64,000 nt of DNA from Geotrypetes seraphini (Eukaryota; Chordata; Amphibia; Gymnophiona; Dermophiidae). Each line of letters begins with the position of its first letter. Position 1 is the first letter of the stretch. The DNA lies in contig NC_047096.1 of NCBI RefSeq assembly GCF_902459505.1, positions 11,656,001 to 11,720,000 of the forward strand, in the 5' to 3' direction. Below the pieces are notes generated by a model. The model had not been told where the DNA came from. It did no database searches and was given only the letters and a program-made list of their open reading frames with translations. This document shows, piece by piece, positions 53,813 to 64,000 of the stretch. The position numbers were made by a program, and so were the translations under genes.

Positions 53813-55726
53813 TTGGTTCTCCAGGACGTAGCCAGTCTTCCTCCTTCTGTCCACCTCCCACAGCCCATAGGAGGACGCCTTACTCATTTCATAAGCCGTT
53901 GGGAAATCATCACCTCGGATCAGTGGGTCCTCAACATCATCCGCCACGGCTACTCTCTCAATTTCCAGACTCTTCCTGCCCAAAGTCTGCCAAGAGAGTC
54001 TGCTTTGAACACTCCTCAGTCTTCCCTCCTTCTTCAAGAGGTTCAATCCCTCCTTCTTCTGAACGCCATAGAGGAAGTTCCTCTAGATCAAAAGGGGCAG
54101 GGATTCTACTCCCGTTACTTTCTAGTTCCCAAAAAAACGGGAGATCTCAGACCCATTTTAGATCTTCGCGATCTCAACAAATGCTTGGTAAAAGAGAAAT
54201 TCAAGATGCTTTCTCTGGCTACTCTTTATCCTCTTCTCAATCAAGGCGACTGGCTATGTTCCCTAGATCTCAAAGAAGCATACACTCACATACCGGTCAA
54301 TCTGGCCTCCAGACAGTACCTCCGCTTCATGATCAACCATTGTCATTACCAATACAAAGTGCTACCTTTCGGTCTTGCCTCCTCTCCAAGAGTGTTCACC
54401 AAATGTCTGATTGTGGTGGCTGCCTTTCTACGTTCCCACCACCTTCAGGTGTTTCCTTACCTGGACGATTGGTTGATAAAGGCCAATTCTTCTCAGACAG
54501 TACTCCACCAGACCATCCTGTTTCTACAACTTCTGGGGTTCGAGATCAATCTACCCAAATCTCATATTATCCCCACTCAGAGACTTCAATTCATTGGAGC
54601 GGTGCTGGACACAGTCCTCATGAGAGCATTTCTGCCGTCCAACCGTCTTCACACTCTCCAATATCTGTGTCAGCAGGTGCTTCATCAACGCTCCATCTCT
54701 GCCAAGCAAATGATGATACTCTTGGGTCACATGGCCTCCACAGTTCATGTCACACCCTTCGCACGTCTCCACCTGCGCACTCCTCAATGGACCCTAGCGA
54801 CCCAGTGGTCCCAAGCGACGGATCCTTGCTCACGACACATATCTGTGACATCATCTCTTCGTCAGTCTCTACAATGGTGGTTGATATCCTCAAATCTCAC
54901 CAGAGGTCTTTTGTTCCATCTACCTCCTCATCAACTTGTCATCACCACCGACGCCTCCCCTTATGCCTGGGGAACTCATTTGAACGAATTCCAAACTCAA
55001 GGACCTTGGACAGCCCAGGAAATGAAACATCACATCAATTTCCTGGAACTCAGAGCGATGTTTTATACCCTCAAGGCATTCCAACATCTTCTCTTTCCTC
55101 AGGTCCTCCTGCTGTGCACAGACAATCAAGTTGCGATGTACTACATCAACAAGCAGGGTGGGACAGGCTCTCGCCTCTTGTGCCAGGAAGCCCAGAAGAT
55201 TTGGGCTTGGGCCACAGATCACCATCTATTCCTGAAAGCTATCTACATTCAGGGAGAACAGAATTCCTTAGCGGACAAGCTCAGCAGAATTCTCCAGCCT
55301 CACGAGTGGACACTCGATCCTTTCACTCTACAGTCCATCTTCGCTCAGTGGGGCACTCCTCAGATAGACCTCTTTGCTGCACCTCACAATCATCAGCTGC
55401 CCCACTTCTGCTCCAGACTCTACTCTCCTCATCGTCTGGCAGCGGATGCATTTCTCCTGGATTGGTCCAATCTCTTCCTGTATGCTTTCCCTCCTCTGCC
55501 TCTCATGCTCCGGACCTTGTTCAAGCTCAAGAGGGAACAGGCCACCATGATTCTGATTGCTCCACGGTGGCCCAGGCAACATTGGTTCTCCCTTCTACTT
55601 CAACTCAGTTCCAGGGAATCTATTCTACTTCCACAATTTCCTTCTCTGCTTACACAGCATCAGGAGACCCTTCTGCATCCCAACCTCCAGTCTCTGCACC
55701 TGACAGCCTGGTATCTCTCGGGCTGA
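53813..55726 (+). mobile_element. DIRS part: reverse transcriptase and RNase H
   Basis: RT motifs are seen as FLVPKKTGDLRPILDLRDLN, SLDLKEAYTHIPV, VLPFGLASSPRVFTK and the active-site FPYLDDWL. An RNase H-like block, VITTDASPYAWGTHL, follows with ELRAMFYTLKAF and LCTDNQVAMYYINKQGG. The order is typical of DIRS elements. There is no aspartic protease or DDE integrase. Confidence 0.9.
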
Positions 55727-56760
55727 CTTCGAATGATACTCTTTTGTCTCAGTCCGTTCGTTCTGTTCTGGATGCCTCCAGGAAACCTGCCACTCTGCAA
55801 TGTTACCATCAGAAGTGGACAAGATTTTCTTCCTGGTGTCTTCTTCATCATCATAATCCTACGTCCCTTGCTGTGGAGACCTTGTTGGATTACCTTCTTT
55901 CTTTGTCTGACTCTGGTCTCAAGTCTACTTCCATCAGAGTCCACCTCAGTGCTATTGCTGCTTTTCATGAGCCAGTTCATGGAAAACTCCTTTCAGCTCA
56001 TCCTTTGGTTTCCAGATTCATGCGGGGTCTTTTCAATGTGAAACCACCTCTTAAAGCACCCCCTGTAGTCTGGGATCTCAATGTGGTTCTTTCCGCCTTA
56101 ATGAAGCCTCCGTTTGAACCTCTGGCTACGACTCCATTCAAATTTCTCACTTGGAAAGTGGTCTTCCTTATTGCCCTAACCTCTGCCAGGAGGGTCAGTG
56201 AGCTACATGCACTAGTTGCGGATCCACCTTTTACAGTCTTTCATCATGACAAGGTGGTTCTGCGTACACATCCAAAGTTTCTCCCCAAGGTTGTCTCGGA
56301 ATTCCATCTCAACCAATCCATTGTTCTGCCTGTCTTCTTTCCGAAACCTCACTCTCATTCTGGAGAACAGGCTCGGCATACTTTGGACTGTAAACGGGCT
56401 CTAGCTTACTATTTGGAGTGTACTAAGCCCCACAGATCATCTCCCCAACTCTTTCTGTCCTTTGATCCGAATAAATTGGGTCGTCCTGTTTCTAAACGTA
56501 CCTTGTCTAATTGGCTTGCAGCGTGCATTTCTTTCTGCTATGCTCAGACCGGACTAACACTGGAAGGTTCTGTCACGGCCCATAGAGTTTGAACTATGGC
56601 AGCATCTGTGGCTTTCCTCCGATCCACTCCTATTGAAGAAATCTGCAAAGCTGCTACTTGGTCCTCAGTTCATACTTTTACATCTCATTATTGTCTGGAT
56701 GCATTCTCCAGACGGGATGGACACTTCGGCCAATCTGTTTTGCAAAATTTGTTTTCCTAA
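55700..56760 (+). mobile_element. DIRS part: tyrosine recombinase
   Basis: The recombinase-like region includes SLSDSGLKSTSIRVHLSAIA, ALTSARRVSELHAL with the first catalytic arginine context, and near the end AATWSSVHTFTSHY with the tyrosine context. It starts in a frame overlapping the RT region, a known family layout. DIRS elements use it instead of an integrase. Confidence 0.85.
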
Positions 56761-57141
56761 TGGCCAATCTTCCCTCCATCCCTCTTTTTGTTAGCTTGGA
56801 GGTCACCCATCAGTCAAGAATATGCTGCCTGCTTGTCCTGGGATAAAGCACAGTTACTTACCGTAACAGGTGTTATCCAGGGACAGCAGGCAGATATTCA
56901 TGCGTCCCACCCACCTCCCCGGGTTGGCTTCTTAGCTGGCTTATCCTAACTGGGGACCGCGTGCCTCCGTCGGGCGGGAAGGCACGTGCGCGGTGCGGCC
57001 TGCTAGAACTTTCCAAGTTCTTAGAGTGCAATCACTCTAAAATTGTCCGTATCCGGGCTCCGTCGGTGCCGTCACCCATCAGTCAAGAATATCTGCCTGC
57101 TGTCCCTGGATAACACCTGTTACGGTAAGTAACTGTGCTTT

Positions 57142-57756
57142 CTGGTTTTGTATTTTTATACTTTCATGTGGACAAGCACAGGACCCATACCACATAATCA
57201 GGATACAAACAAAGTCACTGCAGATGCTGAGCATGTCAAAGTCAATAGGAGAGAAAAGTTAAACACAAAACCTTGATCCTTTTAAAAGGACTAATAAAGC
57301 ATTTCTTAACTGGCTTTTGGGAACTGACATGGTGTTGCCACTTCATCTTGTTCAACCCATGGAGGCTGATCCAGGCCTACGTTTCTCAGCTGCATGCAAG
57401 TTGTGAAACCAAACCAGGACTGGATATATGGATAGATTTGGGGGGTCCATGAACTTGAACAGGGGAAAAAAACCTAACTGATTTTGTGATGTCATAATGC
57501 CTCATTCCACCAGTGCCTAAGAGCCAATCACATCAGTGATGTCACAATGGCTTCATTATCCTTGGCTCACATAAGAATCAGAGTAGGAATGGCCACAACC
57601 ACTGACCCACAAGCTTTGCTTTGAAGCATGCTGGTGTAGAAGGACAGAGGTTGAAATAGACACTAAAAAATGACATGGGATTATTTCCCGCGGTTATCCG
57701 TGGGTACGGGAACGGTGATGAATTTTGTCACCGTGTCATTCTCTACTCTGAATTAC
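57142..57756. other. DENND2D intron next to the exon, with a short MITE
   Basis: 57485-57600 has the TGTGATGTCATAATGCCTCA block also seen in the MITEs near 61.0 and 63.4 kb. 57664-57746 is a short TAGAGAATGACAC-family MITE (TAAAAAATGACATGGG to CCGTGTCATTCTCTA) ending only about 10 bp inside the intron. Confidence 0.6.
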
Positions 57757-57996
57757 CTGCTTGTGTGGTGGAGCTCTTCTCGGCCTCCTGAATAAACAAG
57801 GAAAACATCTGAGTCTTCACAAACGTTTTGAGGAACTTGCGGGTGGTCTTGGAGTGTATGGCTTTACAGAAGGCTCGCTCCTGGAAGGCACCTGGACCAG
57901 ACCTGCCATGTTTCAGGTGAGAGGGATAGTGGCCAACAGTTTGGATGAAAAATTGTATGAATGCCTCCGATATGCTGGTATTCACCTGCTCGGCTG
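57757..57996 (-). CDS. DENND2D: DENND2D exon, dDENN region
   Basis: DENND2 proteins are exchange factors for Rab9-type GTPases and act on endosomal trafficking. On the reverse strand the acceptor is TGACCCCAG|CAGCC. The peptide is (S)AEQVNTSISEAFIQFFIQ, TVGHYPSHLKHGRSGPGAFQ, ERAFCKAIHSKTTRKFLKTF, VKTQMFSLFIQEAEKSSTTQ, A, and the donor GCAG|GTAATT leaves one base for a split glycine. FQERAFCKA..SKT and F.KTQMFSLFIQEAEKS are hallmarks of the DENND2 dDENN end. Neighbouring CEPT1 indicates the D paralogue. If the intron were read through, NSE and a stop would follow. Confidence 0.93.
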
Positions 57997-58532
57997 CTGG
58001 GGTCAGGGGTGGAAGAGAAAGAATAATAATAATAATTTATTTATATGCCACCATACCGGGGAGGTTCTTAGCGGCTCACAGCATGAGAAAAACAATACAT
58101 ACATACATACCTTTTCAGTAAAAATCACAATAAAATGCAATACATACATTTCAATAAAATTGATCAGAATAAAAGGTACAAAAACATTTCAACAAAATTG
58201 ATCAAGATGAAAAGGTAAACCATGCAAGTAAGAAACATGAAAATAAAATGGAAACATGGTTGAAATAGGAGAAAAGGTAAAACCATTACGATGTCAGCCT
58301 ATTAAATAATTGAGTCTTTAGTAATTTCCTAAAATCTAAATAAGAAGAAGCTTCTAGCATCATTTTTCCGAGCCATGTATCCATTTTGGTGGCCTGATAA
58401 GAGAAAGTTTTCTCAAGGAACCTCTTGTAGTGGCAAGAAGATGGTGCAGATCAGAGTTTTTATCAGTATCTCTGTCAATAAAGTTACTGCTCCAGTGACG
58501 TTCTTAAATATTCAAGGAAACTATAAGCTTAC
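57997..58532 (-). other. DENND2D intron with LINE 3' region
   Basis: 58030-58450 has (AAT)n, a retroposon tail (ATGCCACCATACC...TTAGCGGCTCACAGC) and a LINE-type 3' sequence. TACA repeats occur near 58097-58110. Confidence 0.5.
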
Positions 58533-58617
58533 ACTGAGATTCCTTTATGTGCTGGTTCAGCAAGGATAACAGTCCCACTTGCAGCTTCTGAGGCAGGATC
58601 GTGCCCTCGTCACCTAC
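58533..58617 (-). CDS. DENND2D: DENND2D exon, 85 bp
   Basis: On the reverse strand the acceptor is CCCCTATAG|GTAGGT and the donor CAGT|GTAAGC. The peptide VGDEGTILPQKLQVGLLSLL, NQHIKESQ corresponds to the .GDE..ILP.KLQ..L...L helix of DENND2 proteins. It ends in phase 1, and the next exon supplies CA to form serine. Confidence 0.93.
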
Positions 58618-59424
58618 CTATAGGGGAAAAGAACACAGTTATGAATGTTCTCTGCCCTCAGCTCAGGTACAAGGTCTGTATGCATGGGGGTAGGGGTGAG
58701 AGCACTGTCTAGTGTTTGGGACTACTGCTTCCCACACACATAGAGAGCGGTGATGAACTAGTGTCCCGTAGTCCAAACTCAGGCGTGTCTGCTCTGGCCA
58801 ATTCACTTGAGGAGCGTGCAGGACCCAGGGCGAGTCCTGTGCATGCAGATATCCAAATGCAGTTCCAACACTGTGTCAAATTCACCACTGGGAAATGTAA
58901 ATGAGGAATGTACTGGAAGGTTTCAAAATGCTTTGTGATAAAGAGTGCATAAAACGGGAATGTTCTGACTCAATAAACCGAGCGTTAATTCAGAGTCCAT
59001 ACAGAGAACGGAGTAGTAAGCCATTAGATAAGTCCAGGTCCTCAAAGATGTTGCTCAGATACATATACGACGAATACACCTCACAAAATATAGCTTTTTG
59101 CTGGCATCACATGGATACGCATGCAGCATGAATACAGCACAGACACTAAAGAGAAGACACATGAGAGATAATGTAACACACAAAGACTTCTGATACAGAA
59201 AGGCACACATTTTGTTCCAGACAGTGAAAACAAAATCTGGAATTCTACAGATGACCAAAAAAAGAAAGCACCACAAAATAGTTCCACTGGTCTATGGAAA
59301 CAAAGATTACCCTTATTTCTGCTGCTTTGCAAAGTCTCAGAACGGAGGAAGCCAAGAAAGAGTAGAGTCTTATCTTGATAGCATCCCACCCTTTTGGATA
59401 CTGAATTGCCTCCCAATGTCCAGA

Positions 59425-59925
59425 GTAGAAGTCTGCATGGGAACGGGGATCACGGGAATCCCCCCCCCCTAACCCACGGGACTCCCATGGGGACCCCCTT
59501 CTGGCCCACAGGACCCCCACGAGGACCCCCCCTCTAGCCAACGGGACTCCCAAGGGGATGGAAGGCTTTGGAAGCAGGATTTGTCCATATAATATAATGG
59601 ACACGTCGGCCTTAGTAAAAGAGGGGGTTTATAAGTTAATTACCTGAACAGAAAACAAAAAAAGGGTTCCACCAAAGAGATTCCACAAGGAAAACAGCAG
59701 CGCAAACACAAAAGAAACTGGAATTGATGATCCTGTCAGAAGTAATTGCTGCTTTTTATGGGGACGGGCGGGGATGGAGGTAATTCCTTGCGGGGACGGG
59801 TGGGGACGGAGAGGATCCTGACGGGGATGGGTGGGGACGGAGAGGATCCTGACGGGGACGGGTGGGGACGGAGAGGATCCTGACGGGGACGGGTGGGATT
59901 TCTGTCCCCGCACAACTCTCTAGTC
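59425..59925. mobile_element. MITE-like element with 31-bp tandem units
   Basis: The left part reads GGGAACGGGGATCACGGGAA and the right end CCCCGCACAACTCTCTAGT, similar in style to the CTAGAGAGCTGCACAGG element at 21302. At 59800-59890 a roughly 31-bp unit, ending GGAGAGGATCCTGACGGGGA, is repeated three to four times. Long reverse-strand frames here are repeat artefacts. Confidence 0.5.
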
Positions 59926-60706
59926 CAGAGTAACAGCACTCTACACTTTGGAATATAAAAAGGAAGCAGCGTTTGGTTGGCAGCTCTGCAGTTGAATATT
60001 GCCCCCTAGAGGTAAGAACAAGAAAATTCCTCCATGCTCAATAGGTTAGCCAATTTGTGCATTTCAGGAGCTTAAGTTCACTTAGAGAGAGATTACAGAT
60101 ATACAGCTGCTGTTGGAGGCCTTTAAGTAAACTTAATGGCATCAGCACACCAAAATACTGAAAACAGTGCTGAAATAGGAAATTTCTGTTGTGGATTCTT
60201 TGATTTTTGTGGTGCCAAGGCCTATTGCTGTGGGAGTTAGGACCGTCTCCATGACGATGACCACCCCACAGTACTGTTTGTCTTCAAGAGAGCAGCTTTG
60301 TATTAAGCATTACAAAACTCAATGAAAATAATTTCTAAGCATAGTTTGGTGTGTTATCTATGCATTTTACCCTTTCTGGTCTCCGGAAGAAAGCTCTCTT
60401 TCAAGTAATGCAAGGATTGTCAAGATTTGGTTGATGAATGAGGTCCATTCCTTTTCTTTTCTTTTAATATTCCTCACTTTCCTCTTGAGTTCAGTGTGGC
60501 TAACAGATTAAGAAACGGTGTCATGGTATGTGCAAACCTAGCCTGTTTGTTTAAAATATTTTTATTGGTCCAGGTTGTTGTAGAACAGATTTTTCCTGAG
60601 TTTTTCTCCGTTCTGTTTTTTCTAACCAATGATGGAGCAAATGATAATAAAATGGGGCTTTAATAAGTACTTGATAGACTTGTAATCTATACTGGTAGCT
60701 TTGAAG

Positions 60707-61292
60707 TAAAGAATGACACGGGGACAATTTTTTCCCCATCCCCATGGAGCTCATTTTCCAGTCCCATCCCCGAAAGTTCTTTTCCTGCCCCAGCCCCATT
60801 CCTGCAAGCTCCGTCCTCATCCGCACAGCCTCAAACCCTTTAAAATCCTAAATAGCAACATTCTAGAGCTCAGATTGTGATGTCATAATGCCTCATTCCA
60901 CCAATGCCTAAGCTCCGTCCTCATCCGCACAAGCCTCAAACACTTTAAAATCCTAAGTAGCGACATTCTAGAGCTCAGATTGTGATGTCATAATGCCTCA
61001 TTCCACCAATGCCTAAGCTCCGTCCTCATCTGCACAAGCCTCAAACCCTTTAAAATCCTAAGTAGCGACATTCTAGAGCTCAGATTGTGATGTCATAATG
61101 CCTCATTCCACCAATGCCTAAGCTCCGTCCTCATCCGCACAAGCCTTAAACACTTTAAAATCATAAATGTTCGAGGCTCATGCTTACAGGAATGGGGCAG
61201 GGACAGGGACAGCTACAAAACTTGTGGGATGGAATGGGAAAATTGAGTTCCTGTGGGGATGGGGATAAAATTTGTCCCAGTGTCATTCTCTA
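60707..61292. mobile_element. hAT-like MITE with three internal 105-bp repeats
   Basis: The ends are TAAAGAATGACACGGGGAC and GTGTCATTCTCTA, flanked by CTTTGAAG and CTTTGAGG (8-bp duplication, one mismatch). Inside, units beginning CTCCGTCCTCATC start at about 60810, 60913, 61018 and 61123 (the last partial). Each holds TGATGTCATAATGCCTCATT. Confidence 0.88.
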
Positions 61293-61620
61293 CTTTGAGG
61301 CTCATATTGTTTCATTTAAGCTAACTGAAGGTAGCCTTTCATAACACAAGCAGCAAACTATATTTATTATATTATTCTCAGTTTAATATACTGTACAGGT
61401 TTTTCCTTTATTGAATTATTATAGTAATGTGGCAAATCTAGCTCATATGGGGACATTATCCCAAAGCAGATTCTATAGCTCCAGGCCTGACAACGCTGAA
61501 GTGGAGAATTTTTTGTGGAAAAGTGTGCGATGAATCAGATTGAATTGGACCAAAGTGATTCTCAAAATGCACATTGCAGTATTCCCTCATTTCAACTGGG
61601 ACTATGTCAGTTATACTCAC

Positions 61621-61662
61621 TTGTCTTACGAAGTGTCCATCGCATAAATCTACAATCAGCAC
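61621..61662 (-). CDS. DENND2D: DENND2D micro-exon, 42 bp
   Basis: On the reverse strand the acceptor is CCTTTTTCAG|GTGCTG and the donor AGACAA|GTGAGT. The 14 codons read VLIVDLCDGHFVRQ, matching the VLIVDL....FLRQ strand of DENND2 DENN domains, phase 0 at both ends. It joins in frame to VGDEG in the next exon. Upstream exons lie right of the window or were not detected. Confidence 0.92.
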
Positions 61663-61869
61663 CTGAAAAAGGCATTTAAAATTAGAACCGAGAAAGAAAA
61701 TCTTGCAAAGTACAGCATTAGCAAAGAAATATCATTTCAATCCAGTCTTTGCTAAGACAGGCTTAAGAAAAATACAGCAACATCAAACAACCCGGTAACG
61801 CTATTAGTGAAGTGTGTGTTCCTTTGATAAACTGGTCACTTTTTAGTGTTATCAGTGCAGTTTGTGCCT

Positions 61870-62773
61870 CTGACTAAAGAATAACTATATCAGCCAGTAT
61901 TCTTTTACATTGACTTATAGTATATAACCATTAACTTGCTGTCAATGTCTTTTCAATCTCTAAAGGTCTTTTTCATTATCATTTTCATTTTTAGGGCGTC
62001 AGACATTCCAACTATTCGCTTCCATTTTAGCGACATAGAACTCTTTTGGCTATGTCTGTAGCTGTAACTTCTTCATTCGCCCAGTTTAAAAAAATTTTTT
62101 TTTTTTTTTTTTTTAAGTTTTTTCTTATAAGGTGCTCATGCTTATACTCTATACTTGCATAAATATTTTAGCCTTTAAAGTGAAATAACTTATCTTAAAA
62201 TGCGTTGTTTTCTTTGATGTGATCGGGTCAGGGACTTGTCAAATCGACATGTTTCGCCACCAAGGCTTTCTCAAGATTAAGTCCCCCTTTCCTTTTTTAT
62301 CTGACCATCCCGATACTAAAGTGCTTCTGATCAGATAAGTGCTTCAGGATAAGATCAGAAGCACTTTAGTATCGGGATGGTCAGATAAAAAAGGAAAGGG
62401 GGACTTAATCTTGAGAAAGCCTTGGTGGCGAAACATGTCGATTTGACAAGTCCCTGACCCGATCACATCAAAGAAAACAACGCATTTTAAGATAAGTTAT
62501 TTCACTTTAAAGGCTAAAATATTTATGCAAGTATAGAGTATAAGCATGAGCACCTTATAAGAAAAAACTTAAAAAAAAAAAAAAAAAAATTTTTTTAAAC
62601 TGGGCGAATGAAGAAGTTACAGCTACAGACATAGCCAAAAGAGTTCTATGTCGCTAAAATGGAAGCGAATAGTTGGAATGTCTGACGCCCTAAAAATGAA
62701 AATGATAATGAAAAAGACCTTTAGAGATTGAAAAGACATTGACAGCAAGTTAATGGTTATCTGACTAAAGAAT
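61870..62773. repeat. Near-perfect 837-bp palindrome with 13-bp flanking repeats
   Basis: The arms 61924-62333 and about 62350-62760 are reverse complements over some 410 bp, with no mismatch that I could find by eye in the parts compared. The spacer is about 20 bp. The 13-mer CTGACTAAAGAAT stands directly repeated at 61870-61882 and 62761-62773. The right copy is the start of a hAT-like MITE. The arms contain GAGAAAGCCTTGGTGGCGAA, a motif of dispersed repeats. It lies in a DENND2D intron. Confidence 0.92.
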
Positions 62774-62999
62774 GACATGGGGATAAATGTTTCCCTGTCC
62801 CCAGGGGAACTCATTTTCCCATCCCGTCCCCACCCTATTACTGAAAGCTCCGTCCTCATCTGCACAAGCCCCAAACACTTTAAAATCATAAGTGTTCGAG
62901 GCTTGTGCGGTTAAGGCAGAGCTTACAGGAATGGGGCAGGGACAGGGAAATTCAGTTCCTGCGGGGACAGAGACAAATTTGTTTCCGTGTCATTCTCTA
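62766..62999. mobile_element. hAT-like MITE, TAGAGAATGAC family
   Basis: The ends are TAAAGAATGACATGGGGATA and CCGTGTCATTCTCTA. The centre has GAGGCTTGTGCGGTTAAGGC, the empty site equivalent to that used by the piggyBac-like MITE at 9238. Its left start was duplicated by the palindrome insertion. Confidence 0.8.
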
Positions 63000-63206
63000 C
63001 ACTGCACCACTCTAGAAATAAAAATGTAGTAAAAGTGAACCAAGTAAAAGACAATCAAACCATTGTGACATCATTGATGAGGTTGGCTCGTAGCCATTGG
63101 TGGAATGAGGCATTATGATGTCACAATACCAGCTCTGGTCTATTTATCAGAGGCCAAAACTTTTCACACTACTTATTTATTCAATTTTCTATACTGTTCT
63201 CCCAAG
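63000..63206. other. DENND2D intron, repeat fragments
   Basis: 63055-63130 has the ATTGTGACATCATTGATGAG and GGAATGAGGCATTATGATG blocks of the 105-bp unit type. 63170-63205 is the tail end of the local SINE (TCAATTTTCTATACTGTTCT). Confidence 0.5.
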
Positions 63207-63674
63207 TAGAGAATGACACGGGGACAAATTTTTCTCCGTCCCTGCGGGAACTCATTTTCCTGTCCCATCCCCGCAAGTTCTTTTCCTGTCCCTGCCCCAT
63301 TCCTACAAGCTCCGTCCTCATCTGCACAAGCCTCAACCACTGTAAATTCATAAGTCGCAACATTCTAGAGCTCAAGACTGTGATGTCATAATGCCTCATT
63401 CCACCAATGCCTAAGCTCCGTTCTCACCTGCACAAGCCTCAAACACTTTAAAATCCTAAGTAGCAACATTCTAGGGCTCAGACTGTGATGTCATAATGCC
63501 TCATTCCACCAATGCCTAAGCTCCGTCCTCATCTGCACAAGCCTCAAACACTTTAAAATCATAAGTGTTCGAGGCTTGTGCGGTTAAGGCAGAGATTACA
63601 GGAATGGGACAGCGACAGCGACAGCGACAAAACTTGCGGGGATGAGGACAAATTTGTCCCCGTGTCATTCTCTA
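63207..63674. mobile_element. hAT-like MITE with two internal repeats
   Basis: The ends are TAGAGAATGACACGGGGAC and GTCCCCGTGTCATTCTCTA. Two full CTCCGT.CTCA units of about 105 bp and a third start are present (63311, 63414, 63520). It differs from 60707-61292 mainly in repeat number. Confidence 0.85.
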
Positions 63675-63839
63675 CCTCTGACTCTCCACCCTAAATATAT
63701 GTGCAACCACAAAATGAGAACCAAAACGTGCAGCCGCTCTGTACATGCAAACCTGAATGCTGTCTAAATCTTTTATAGATATGCAGATAATGAATATAGT
63801 CTTGTTTGATGATTTTATGGAATTTTAAGAAATGATTTC

Positions 63840-64000
63840 TGATATTGGAAACCGCCCAGAGCTTAGGTGGTATATAAATGTGTTAAAATAATTAATATTA
63901 AAAAAGCTGGTTTATGTACAACTTGATCAATAGCTGCAAGAAGGTAACATCCTTGATGATCACCAGTATGCTTTCCGCCGGCATCATAGCACCGAGACCT
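63840..64000 (+). mobile_element. LINE reverse transcriptase fragment at window edge
   Basis: From about 63945 the plus strand reads LDDHQYAFRRHHSTET, the first conserved block of many LINE reverse transcriptases (QYGFR..HST). A retroposon tail (AAACCGCCCAGAGC, GTGGTATATAAATG) precedes it at 63850-63890. The element continues beyond the window. Confidence 0.7.

Larger units (their letters stand above)
51472..57141 (+). mobile_element. DIRS-family tyrosine-recombinase retroelement
   Basis: A 5.67-kb element lies in the last DENND2D intron, antisense to that gene. The inverted terminal repeats occupy about 51472-51650 and 56940-57141. An internal complementary region at 56815-56905 copies both outer ends joined, as in DIRS1-type elements that replicate through a circle. 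The parts, in order, are a gag-like region, a reverse transcriptase with RNase H, and a tyrosine recombinase that overlaps it in another frame, as the family does. The terminal repeats still match closely, so the copy is young. It looks nearly whole, with perhaps one or two breaks. The family is known from amphibians, fish and reptiles. Confidence 0.92.
58618..61620 (-). other. DENND2D intron
   Basis: It contains a MITE with GGGGACGGGTGGGGACGGAG-type tandem units (59425-59925), a hAT-like MITE with three 105-bp units (60707-61292) and mostly unrecognised sequence otherwise (58620-59420, 59940-60700, 61300-61620). Confidence 0.5.

Noticed and set aside
53899-56592. A second long frame overlapping the DIRS reverse transcriptase as a host gene
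   Set aside because: Overlapping frames are a known feature of DIRS elements; its later part is recombinase-like and the rest is a frame shadow.
57743-57757. DENND2D ending with the residues NSE at a stop at 57743-57745
   Set aside because: A donor GCAG|GTAATT and the matching exon at 51054-51112 restore the conserved GYFQQK ending. The short ending is kept only as a possible intron-retained form.

Overview
This window looks like vertebrate nuclear DNA, most likely from an amphibian and probably a caecilian. Three spliced host genes sit in the order DRAM2 (minus), CEPT1 (plus), DENND2D (minus), which is the order I know from human chromosome 1p13. The species guess is an inference from the repeats: dense hairpin hAT-type MITEs, tRNA-derived SINEs with a shared tail, CR1/L2-like LINE 3' ends and a DIRS retroelement. 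The gene calls are firmer, because exon peptides, splice sites and codon phases agree.

Layout. 1-6.1 kb: 5' part of DRAM2 on the minus strand, with its first coding exon at 2539-2669, in repeat-rich intron. 6.17-6.96 kb: CpG-rich head-to-head promoter for DRAM2 and CEPT1, with YY1-like, CLEAR-like E-box, GC-box and ZNF143-like sites. 6.87-45.7 kb: CEPT1, with coding exons at 17860-18201, 22387-22534, 24411-24552, one of two alternative 85-bp exons (27147-27231 or 30291-30375), then 40065-40196, 42692-42850, 43710-43835 and 45594-45713. They make a 417-residue choline/ethanolamine phosphotransferase. 45.7-46.6 kb: CEPT1 3' UTR. 46.6-51.05 kb: intergenic DNA or DENND2D 3' UTR. 51.05-64 kb: the last four coding exons of DENND2D on the minus strand, with a nearly whole 5.7-kb DIRS element in the last intron.

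How the genes work. DRAM2 (lysosomal membrane, autophagy) and CEPT1 (last step of phosphatidylcholine and phosphatidylethanolamine synthesis in the ER) share a promoter. DENND2D is a DENN-domain Rab exchange factor transcribed towards CEPT1. No shared pathway is evident.

The most interesting observations are: a pair of equal-length, homologous, mutually exclusive CEPT1 exons that swap one membrane segment; a minisatellite between them carrying four exact kappaB decamers; an 85-90 bp copy of the promoter edge pasted into CEPT1 intron 1 with a 13-bp target duplication; an almost perfect 837-bp palindrome flanked by a 13-bp direct repeat in a DENND2D intron; and nested transposons whose insertion sites can be read to the base.
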